Positions 1 through 3,992 of a DNA stretch of 7,079 nucleotides are shown here, in pieces (positions within the stretch are counted from its first letter, which is position 1; each line of letters begins with the position of its first letter). A model generated the notes under the pieces. It had not been told where the DNA came from and made no database searches. It was given only the letters and a program-made list of their open reading frames with translations. Made by a program: the position numbers and the translations under genes. Source of the stretch: Gammaproteobacteria bacterium (GTDB taxonomy: Bacteria; Pseudomonadota; Gammaproteobacteria; Pseudomonadales; Azotimanducaceae); assembly GCA_018667205.1 (NCBI GenBank), contig JABIVN010000500.1:1-7079 (forward strand). Reading direction: 5' to 3'.

Positions 1-79
1 CAGGACAATATGATCCGGACGGCCAAACTCTCTGAACCTCCGGAACCCTTCTAAAAAACGCGTTAAAGCGGATGACAGT
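1..79. other. Left-edge stretch with no assignable gene
   Basis: Nothing here can be assigned. On the plus strand a frame is open from the window edge and stops at 52-54 (17 codons). On the minus strand two frames are open out of the window, but neither has a convincing start codon with a ribosome binding site. The 8-bp palindrome AACGCGTT lies at 57-64. This could be the tail of a plus-strand gene converging on leuA, or simply intergenic DNA; the visible bases do not decide. Confidence 0.4.
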
Positions 80-118
80 ATAAAAGGGAACGGAGAACGT
101 TAGATTTAACGTCCTCCG
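80..118 (-). terminator. Rho-independent terminator downstream of leuA
   Basis: Read on the minus strand, CGGAGGACGTTA (118-107) pairs with TAACGTTCTCCG (102-91) around a 4-nt loop (AATC). This gives a 12-bp stem with one G-U wobble. It is followed by the pyrimidine-rich run TTCCCTTTTAT (90-80). On the plus strand the same wobble position becomes an A-C mismatch and the sequence after the stem is C-rich, so the structure is oriented for minus-strand transcripts. It lies 66 nt past the leuA stop codon, so leuA probably ends its transcript here. The U tract is interrupted by three C residues, so efficiency may be moderate. Confidence 0.75.
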
Positions 119-122
119 CCCC

Positions 123-158
123 CTTTACCTTCTTTACCTTCTTTACCTTCTTTACCTT
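123..158. repeat. Perfect 4 x 9-bp tandem repeat (CTTTACCTT)
   Basis: Four exact head-to-tail copies of CTTTACCTT (123-131, 132-140, 141-149, 150-158) lie between the leuA stop codon and the leuA terminator. On the minus strand they read AAGGTAAAG and would appear as purine-rich RNA in the 3' untranslated part of the leuA transcript. In one minus-strand frame they spell repeated Gly-Lys-Glu, ending in a Gly-rich tail and a TAA stop (110-108). That frame has a stop at 174-172 and no start codon after it. Identical short units are typical of replication-slippage tracts, so copy number may vary between strains. Confidence 0.9.
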
Positions 159-184
159 TAAGAAGTTTCCTTTAGCGCGTTACG

Positions 185-1909
185 CTAGCGCCATTTTCGA
201 TTAATGGCGGCAATAATAGATTTGAAAGCAGCGGTAGTCGTGTTCTGGCTGATACCAACGCCATAGTGCTTGTTGCCATCCTCATCGGTAATCGCAAGGA
301 TACAGATGGCCTGAGCCTCGGATCCTTCATTCAGCGCGTACTCCTGATAGTCTGCAACGTTCAACGGTTCGTTTAGCGTTTCAACCATCGCGTTAATAAA
401 CGCATCAATTGGACCTGAACCAACGCCACTAATTTCCACATCATTGTCGGCAACCTGAATCTGCGCCTGGCAACTCTGGCTATCATTTCCCTCAGTTTGA
501 AGCTGGTAGTCAAGTAACTGGTAGGGACCATCGACTTCAATGAACTCGTTGACGAAGGCCTGCCAAATAACATCTGGTTTGAGCTCTCCACCATCAGCTT
601 CCGAGATCGCCTGCACAATGGGGCTGAATTCGAGCAACACTGATCTCGGCAATGAAACGCCAAAGTAGTTCTCAAGAATAAAGGCAACGCCGCCCTTACC
701 TGATTGGCTGTTCACTCTGACTGTTTCACGGTACGAGCCACCGACATCGGAAGGATCGATGGGGAGGTAGGGCACTTCCCAAGCGTTATCACTGCCGGAT
801 TCAACAAACTGCATACCCTTTTTTATTGCATCCTGGTGAGAACCTGAAAACGCGGTGAAAACAAGTTCACCAGCATACGGTTGCCTGACATGGATCGGTA
901 TCTTGGTGCACTCTTCAGATATGGCAACAATCTTCGACATTTCACCAAAGTAGAGCTGCGGGTCGATACCCTGCGAGAACAGGTTCATCGCCATCGTAAT
1001 CACGTCCAGGTTACCGGTGCGCTCACCATTACCGAACAGCGTGCCTTCTATCCTTTCCGCTCCGGCCATTAACCCAAGCTCAGATGCTGCAATGCCTGTT
1101 CCCCTGTCATTATGGGTATGCAAACTAATGACAGCGTTTTCACGATGGGGTAAGTGTCGCGTAAAATACTCAATCTGATCCGCATAGACGTTGGGCGTTG
1201 CCATCTCGACGGTACTGGGCAGGTTTAAGATAACCTTGTCATCTTCGGTAGCCTGCCATACTTCCATCACAGCAGCACAAATCTCCACTGCAAAATCCAT
1301 TTCAGTCGCCGTATAGCTCTCAGGCGAGTACTCAAGCGTGAGATGAGTGCCTGATTCAACCAGGGCACGAGTGTTGTCCTTGACGATCTGAGTCGCGTTG
1401 GTCGCCAGCTTAATCACTTCCTCACGACTCATATTAAACACAACCTTTCTTTGCAGGGTTGATGTCGAGTTGTACAAATGAAAGATCACTCGCTTGGCGC
1501 CTGCGACTGCCTCACACGTTCGCCTGATTAGCTCTTCTCTTGCTTGGCACAAAACCTGAATGGTGACACCATCCGGAATTCTATTTTCTGCAATGATCTT
1601 TCGCACAAAATCAAAGTCGGTTTGGGATGCAGCAGGGAAACCTACTTCAATTTCCGTAAAGCCAATTTCCAGCAGCAGGTCATACATCTTTTGCTTTTCA
1701 TTTGGCGTCATGGGTTCAATCAGCGCCTGGTTACCATCTCGCAAATCAACGCTGCACCAGCGCGGCGCCTCAGTAATGACCTTGTCCGGCCAGGTTCTGT
1801 CAGGCAAGGCAATCGGCTTAAAAGCCTTGTATTTCTGGAACGGCATCGTCTTTCGCGTGCCTGAGCCATTCGGTTGAGAAGGATTTATCGATTGATCTTC
1901 AGCATTCAT
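185..1909 (-). CDS. leuA: 2-isopropylmalate synthase
   Basis: It catalyses the first committed step of leucine synthesis: acetyl-CoA plus 2-oxoisovalerate give 2-isopropylmalate, in the cytoplasm. The 574 residues hold an N-terminal DRE-TIM barrel with the DLRDGNQ motif (residues 55-61; catalytic Arg57, metal ligand Asp58), HTHND (264-268; metal ligands His264 and His266) and GNGERTGN (293-300; ligand Asn300). A linker and a C-terminal leucine-sensing LeuA dimer domain (about 465-574, with VGSGPIDA at 496-503) follow, so feedback inhibition by leucine is expected. The subtype is the long one of pseudomonads and actinobacteria, not the shorter E. coli enzyme. Start choice is open: ATG at 1909 adds a Ser/Asn-rich 21-residue leader, while ATG at 1846 begins MPFQKYKAF, where family similarity starts. 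Neither has a strong Shine-Dalgarno site. Upstream lie its own promoter and a leucine-rich leader frame; a terminator follows. Confidence 0.96.
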   Translation of the reverse strand: MNAEDQSINPSQPNGSGTRKTMPFQKYKAFKPIALPDRTWPDKVITEAPRWCSVDLRDGNQALIEPMTPNEKQKMYDLLLEIGFTEIEVGFPAASQTDFDFVRKIIAENRIPDGVTIQVLCQAREELIRRTCEAVAGAKRVIFHLYNSTSTLQRKVVFNMSREEVIKLATNATQIVKDNTRALVESGTHLTLEYSPESYTATEMDFAVEICAAVMEVWQATEDDKVILNLPSTVEMATPNVYADQIEYFTRHLPHRENAVISLHTHNDRGTGIAASELGLMAGAERIEGTLFGNGERTGNLDVITMAMNLFSQGIDPQLYFGEMSKIVAISEECTKIPIHVRQPYAGELVFTAFSGSHQDAIKKGMQFVESGSDNAWEVPYLPIDPSDVGGSYRETVRVNSQSGKGGVAFILENYFGVSLPRSVLLEFSPIVQAISEADGGELKPDVIWQAFVNEFIEVDGPYQLLDYQLQTEGNDSQSCQAQIQVADNDVEISGVGSGPIDAFINAMVETLNEPLNVADYQEYALNEGSEAQAICILAITDEDGNKHYGVGISQNTTTAAFKSIIAAINRKWR

Positions 1910-1986
1910 CGTTGGTATCTCGAGTATTCAGTTGGGAAGCTGCTGTTTAAGCAGAAGTCGAGCAATGCAGGAGTTTGGAAGGCCGC

Positions 1987-2088
1987 CTACAACGGCAGTC
2001 TTAGCAGCGCGAGAAGACTAGGCGCAGACACACTCAGCAGATCGGGTCTGCTGGATGTTGGAACCGTGTCATTGTTAACGGTGTTCAT
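1987..2088 (-). CDS. Putative leucine-rich leader peptide upstream of leuA
   Basis: This is a 33-residue frame starting MNTVNND and ending DLLSVSAPSLLALLRLPL, with eight leucines in the last 17 codons (CTG, CTG, CTT, CTC, CTG, CTA, CTG, TTG). It stops 77 nt before the first leuA start. Such an enrichment just upstream of a leucine biosynthetic gene is the hallmark of a leader peptide whose translation senses charged leucyl-tRNA. The frame stays open upstream to an ATG at 2187, but that ATG lies upstream of the predicted promoter, so the ATG at 2088, about 40 nt into the transcript, is preferred. Its Shine-Dalgarno region (AAAGCAG) is weak, which lowers confidence. The sequence is not the enteric LeuL; only the design is alike. 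Confidence 0.55.
   Translation of the reverse strand: MNTVNNDTVPTSSRPDLLSVSAPSLLALLRLPL
2035..2053 (-). promoter_or_regulatory. Perfect 7-bp hairpin in leucine leader RNA
   Basis: On the minus strand CAGCAGA (2053-2047), loop CCCGA, TCTGCTG (2041-2035) forms an uninterrupted 7-bp stem with a 5-nt loop. Its 3' arm covers the first two leucine codons (CTG CTG) of the leader frame. A ribosome translating to, or stalling at, those codons would open it. This is the position expected of the first (pause) hairpin in an attenuator, though that role is inferred. Confidence 0.5.
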
Positions 2089-2134
2089 TGTCTGCTTTAT
2101 CGATAAAAATCGACATTCTTCATTCAAGAGCAAA

Positions 2135-2162
2135 ACTATAGCTCGCTCAGCATAATTTGCAA
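2135..2162 (-). promoter_or_regulatory. Sigma-70-type promoter for the leader frame and leuA
   Basis: On the minus strand TTGCAA (2162-2157, four of six matches to the -35 consensus) is followed, after a 16-bp spacer, by TATAGT (2140-2135, five of six matches to the -10 consensus). Transcription would start near 2128. This lies just past the carbonic-anhydrase-like gene (stop at 2191-2189) and upstream of the leucine-rich frame. I see no terminator between that gene and this promoter, so read-through from upstream could add to leuA expression. Confidence 0.6.
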
Positions 2163-2188
2163 GTCTAACGATCCTGCTCGGGCCCATA

Positions 2189-2710
2189 CTATTTCAGCGG
2201 TTTAAGGTCTTTCCTAAAGCGCTTGAAGTTTCTTACGTACCCCGCAGCACTCATTAAAAGCCCCTTAATGGCAGCCTCATTAAGCTCACGAACGATCTTT
2301 CCGGGAGACCCCATTACCAGAGAACCATCAGGGATTTCCTTACCTTCAGGGATCAGCGCATTGGCACCGATCAGGCAGTTTTTACCTATTTTGGCCCCAT
2401 TCAGGACGACGGCATTAATTCCAATCAGAGAATTATCGCCAATTGTGCAGCCATGCAACATCACCTTATGACCTATTGTAACGCCGCGTCCGATCGTCAG
2501 AGGCATGCCCGGATCAGTATGCAGTACCGAACCGTCCTGTACGTTGGAACCTTCCCCTACGGTGATAACATCGTTGTCGCCACGCAGTACCACGTTGAAC
2601 CAGACACTTGCCTCGTTCTCCAGCACGACAGACCCGAGCACCGTTGCGCTATCTGCAACCCAACAGTCGCCATTCATTTGCGGCGTTCTGTCGCCAAGCG
2701 CATAGATCAT
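2189..2710 (-). CDS. Gamma-class carbonic anhydrase family protein (YrdA-like)
   Basis: This 173-residue protein has the left-handed beta-helix (hexapeptide repeat) fold of the gamma carbonic anhydrase/YrdA/PaaY family, running from about residue 15 to 135, with a C-terminal helix rich in Arg and Lys. The three zinc-ligand histidines of the family are visible: His64 (VLHTD), His81 and His86 (IGHKVMLHG). The RGD at 43-45 and NVQDG at 56-60 match the conserved active-site surroundings. The acidic loop of archaeal Cam is absent, as in CamH-type members. The family is known to form trimers with metal at subunit interfaces; carbonic anhydrase activity is proven for only some members, so CO2 hydration is plausible rather than certain. 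AGGAG at 2725-2721, 10 nt before the ATG, supports the start. It lies 76 bp downstream of the NudL-like gene on the same strand, possibly co-transcribed. Confidence 0.9.
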   Translation of the reverse strand: MIYALGDRTPQMNGDCWVADSATVLGSVVLENEASVWFNVVLRGDNDVITVGEGSNVQDGSVLHTDPGMPLTIGRGVTIGHKVMLHGCTIGDNSLIGINAVVLNGAKIGKNCLIGANALIPEGKEIPDGSLVMGSPGKIVRELNEAAIKGLLMSAAGYVRNFKRFRKDLKPLK

Positions 2711-2720
2711 GATTTATTAA

Positions 2721-2725
2721 CTCCT
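2721..2725 (-). promoter_or_regulatory. Ribosome binding site of the gamma-CA gene
   Basis: AGGAG on the minus strand lies 10 nt before the ATG at 2710. It is the strongest Shine-Dalgarno match among the minus-strand genes here. The spacing is slightly long, but no nearer in-frame start exists. Confidence 0.6.
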
Positions 2726-2786
2726 GAGGTTTTTCTTACGATGACTATTTCCGGAAACTCTAGCACACTGCCACGTGAGTCCACTG

Positions 2787-3347
2787 CTACTTCAACCCAA
2801 CCTTCATAAATTCCACGACTATCATTGAAGTCAGTCCCCATATTTCATAACCATCAAACTCGAATGCTGGCACCTGATGATATTCCCCATGCCTTGAAAT
2901 ATCGTCAACACGGATCGGTATAGCGTTAGAAAAATAGGACAAAGGAACTTCAAACGCTGAGGCAACTTCGTCAGGGCTCGGTCGCCATTGAATTCCGGGG
3001 TAAATAATCCCCACGTAGGGCTTAACCAGCAACCCATGTTTGGAAATAAAAGGCCGAAGCGAGCCAACAATCTCTACATCATCAGGAGAGATCCCCAACT
3101 CCTCTTCATTTTCCCGTAACGCAGTGAACTCCAACGAAGGGTCTGTTCGATCCTCTTTCCCCCCCGGAAACGCAACTTCACCACCATGACTGCTCAGGCC
3201 GCCAGCCCTTTCCGTCAATAGCATCCTGGGGCCCGTAGCATCCGCCAGGATAGGCACAAGTACGGCAGCACGTTTACGGGCATCGTGACTGGAATCCAGC
3301 TCAGTGGCTTCGTGCCGTTGCAGGTTTTGTCTTATATCATTGATCAA
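2787..3347 (-). CDS. CoA pyrophosphatase-type Nudix hydrolase (NudL-like)
   Basis: This protein of about 186 residues resembles E. coli NudL/YeaB (192 residues). That family is known or thought to cleave coenzyme A and its derivatives to 3',5'-ADP and phosphopantetheine, using divalent metal. Counting from the TTG at 3347, the family signature LLTERA...GEVAFPGG spans residues 43-63 and the Nudix catalytic helix RENEEELGI spans 78-86 (Glu82 and Glu83 in the REnEEE core). HGLLVKPYVGIIYP and EIWGLTSMIV are also family-typical. The conserved Arg of the NuCoA motif is replaced by Ser52, so substrate preference needs caution. The TTG start is chosen because AGGA lies 6 nt before it, the length fits, and no ATG occurs before residue 42. 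A GTG at 3371 would add 8 residues but has no ribosome site. The frame continues upstream to 3692 only as a shadow of the opposite-strand gene. Confidence 0.88.
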   Translation of the reverse strand: MINDIRQNLQRHEATELDSSHDARKRAAVLVPILADATGPRMLLTERAGGLSSHGGEVAFPGGKEDRTDPSLEFTALRENEEELGISPDDVEIVGSLRPFISKHGLLVKPYVGIIYPGIQWRPSPDEVASAFEVPLSYFSNAIPIRVDDISRHGEYHQVPAFEFDGYEIWGLTSMIVVEFMKVGLK

Positions 3348-3353
3348 GAAACA

Positions 3354-3357
3354 TCCT
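3354..3357 (-). promoter_or_regulatory. Ribosome binding site fixing the TTG start of the NudL-like gene
   Basis: AGGA on the minus strand lies 6 nt before the TTG at 3347. No comparable site precedes the alternative GTG at 3371. This decides in favour of a non-ATG start and leaves 24 bp to the opposite-strand ATG. Confidence 0.6.
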
Positions 3358-3358
3358 A

Positions 3359-3364
3359 TATACT
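3359..3364 (+). promoter_or_regulatory. Possible -10 element for the zinc-ribbon Nudix gene
   Basis: TATACT (five of six matches to TATAAT) ends 7 bp before the ATG at 3372. A start about 7 bp downstream of it would fall on or beside the ATG, giving a leaderless or nearly leaderless mRNA, which fits the absence of a Shine-Dalgarno site. No good -35 lies at 16-18 bp; TTGATC at 3340-3345 is only 13 bp away. Weak evidence. Confidence 0.25.
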
Positions 3365-3371
3365 GCGTCAC

Positions 3372-3926
3372 ATGAAATATTGTAGCCAATGCGGCGACAC
3401 CGTGTCGCACACCGTTCCCGAAGGCGACAACCGCCCGAGGTATGTTTGTACATCCTGCGCGACCATCCATTACCAGAACCCGAAGGTGGTGGCCGGTTGT
3501 CTGCCATTTTTTGAAGACAAGGTCCTCCTGTGCAAACGGTCTATTGCCCCTCGCGAGGGCTACTGGACGTTGCCCGCCGGGTTTATGGAAAACGGCGAAA
3601 CCACATCCCAGGGAGCGCTTCGAGAGACCATCGAGGAAGCCAATGCCAACGCTGAACTCCTGGATCTTTACACCTTGTTCAGCTTGCCGCACATTTCCCA
3701 GGTCTACCTGTTTTACAGGGCACGGCTAACGGATCTTGATTTCTTTCCCGGCGAAGAGACCCTGGAAACAAGGCTGTTTTCCGAGCAGGAGATTCCGTGG
3801 GACGAACTGGCTTTCCCGGTCATCACCGAAACACTCAAGCATTACTTTCAAGACCTGCCTAAGAACCACTTCCCCATGAGATCACAGGACGTCGTGATCG
3901 ACCGCAAACGACACCCAATCAACTAG
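3372..3926 (+). CDS. Zinc-ribbon Nudix hydrolase
   Basis: This 184-residue protein starts with a four-cysteine zinc ribbon (Cys4, Cys7, Cys26, Cys29), followed by the linker IHYQNPKVV and a Nudix domain. The Nudix box spans residues 70-92: Gly70, Glu76, then RETIEEANA at 84-92 with catalytic Glu85, Glu88 and Glu89. The usual Gly near the box end is Asn91. This matches the bacterial family with an N-terminal Nudix zinc ribbon (Nudix_N_2 type). Characterised relatives hydrolyse dinucleotide pyrophosphates such as ADP-ribose or FAD, but the substrate here is not known. The ATG at 3372 is chosen because it directly precedes the first zinc-binding cysteines. An in-frame ATG at 3285 would overlap the opposite gene. 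No Shine-Dalgarno site is visible. The gene diverges from the NudL-like gene and converges on purL. Confidence 0.9.
   Translation: MKYCSQCGDTVSHTVPEGDNRPRYVCTSCATIHYQNPKVVAGCLPFFEDKVLLCKRSIAPREGYWTLPAGFMENGETTSQGALRETIEEANANAELLDLYTLFSLPHISQVYLFYRARLTDLDFFPGEETLETRLFSEQEIPWDELAFPVITETLKHYFQDLPKNHFPMRSQDVVIDRKRHPIN
3379..3408 (-). promoter_or_regulatory. Possible promoter of the NudL-like gene inside the opposite gene
   Basis: On the minus strand GCGACA (3408-3403, matching the GACA half of a -35 box) is followed after 18 bp by TACAAT (3384-3379, five of six matches to TATAAT). The start would be near 3372, giving a 25-nt leader that contains the AGGA ribosome site. Both boxes lie inside the first codons of the zinc-ribbon Nudix gene. 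Plausible by position, but the -35 is poor. Confidence 0.35.
3394..3408. repeat. Perfect 15-bp palindrome in the divergent Nudix control region
   Basis: GCGACACCGTGTCGC has two perfect 7-bp arms around one central base. It lies within codons 8-13 of the zinc-ribbon Nudix gene and overlaps the possible -35 box of the NudL-like gene. Its size and symmetry suit an operator for a dimeric repressor, or an RNA hairpin early in the Nudix mRNA. Chance in coding DNA cannot be excluded. Confidence 0.5.
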
Positions 3927-3932
3927 CGACCG

Positions 3933-3983
3933 GTCATTTAGCCGGCAGTCATTTAGCCGATAGTCATTTAGCCGGCAGTCATT
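3933..3983. repeat. 15-bp tandem repeat between the convergent Nudix and purL genes
   Basis: Units GTCATTTAGCCGGCA (3933-3947), GTCATTTAGCCGATA (3948-3962) and GTCATTTAGCCGGCA (3963-3977) are followed by a partial GTCATT (3978-3983). Units 1 and 3 are identical; unit 2 differs at two bases. The array fills most of the 62-bp gap between the two stop codons. The self-complementary GCCGGC in units 1 and 3 allows hairpins on either strand, so a role as a shared bidirectional transcript end is possible. No T-run follows on either side. Confidence 0.9.
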
Positions 3984-3992
3984 GCAGGCTAA
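3968..3992. promoter_or_regulatory. Hairpin spanning the purL stop codon
   Basis: TTAGCCGGCA (3968-3977), loop GTCAT, TGCAGGCTAA (3983-3992) forms a 10-bp stem with one G-A mismatch. The right arm contains the purL stop codon (3991-3989), and the left arm is the third unit of the tandem repeat. It may stabilise mRNA 3' ends or help terminate the converging transcripts. With no adjoining U-tract on either strand I do not call it an intrinsic terminator. Confidence 0.5.

Larger units (their letters stand above)
1910..2128 (-). promoter_or_regulatory. leuA leader region, possible leucine attenuator
   Basis: This is the presumed 5' untranslated RNA of leuA, about 219 nt from a predicted start near 2128. 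In order on the minus strand it contains a small hairpin TCGAT-TTTT-ATCGA (2113-2100), a leucine-rich reading frame (2088-1987), a 7-bp hairpin inside that frame (2053-2035), and a hairpin CTGCT-TAAAC-AGCAG (1954-1940) before leuA. The AGCAGC at 1944-1939 could instead pair with GCTGCT at 2008-2003, which lies over leucine codons of the leader frame, so two exclusive folds exist. No U-tract follows the last hairpin, so classical transcription attenuation is not demonstrated. Control through translation or Rho is possible. Confidence 0.5.

Noticed and set aside
1..54. C-terminal fragment of a plus-strand gene ending at 54
   Set aside because: Only 17 codons are visible, with no recognisable motif, and minus-strand frames are open over the same bases.
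173..187. Small inverted repeat TAGCG-CGTTA-CGCTA at the leuA stop
   Set aside because: The stem is only 5 bp with no U-tract, and the much stronger terminator at 80-118 explains transcript ending.
1874..2155. A 93-codon plus-strand frame across the leuA upstream region
   Set aside because: It overlaps the leuA start, the leader and the promoter on the other strand, and shows no family similarity or ribosome site.
2089..2187. A longer 66-residue small protein from ATG 2187
   Set aside because: That ATG lies upstream of the predicted promoter and transcript start, and the extra N-terminal sequence resembles no known family. Only the leucine-rich end is kept as a candidate leader.
3348..3692. 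A 115-residue N-terminal extension of the NudL-like protein
   Set aside because: It is open frame opposite the zinc-ribbon Nudix gene, lacks Nudix-family similarity, and would give a protein of 301 residues against the usual 190 or so. The TTG at 3347 has a proper ribosome site.
3933..3983. CRISPR-like array
   Set aside because: The units are directly abutting 15-mers with no unique spacers, which is a tandem repeat.
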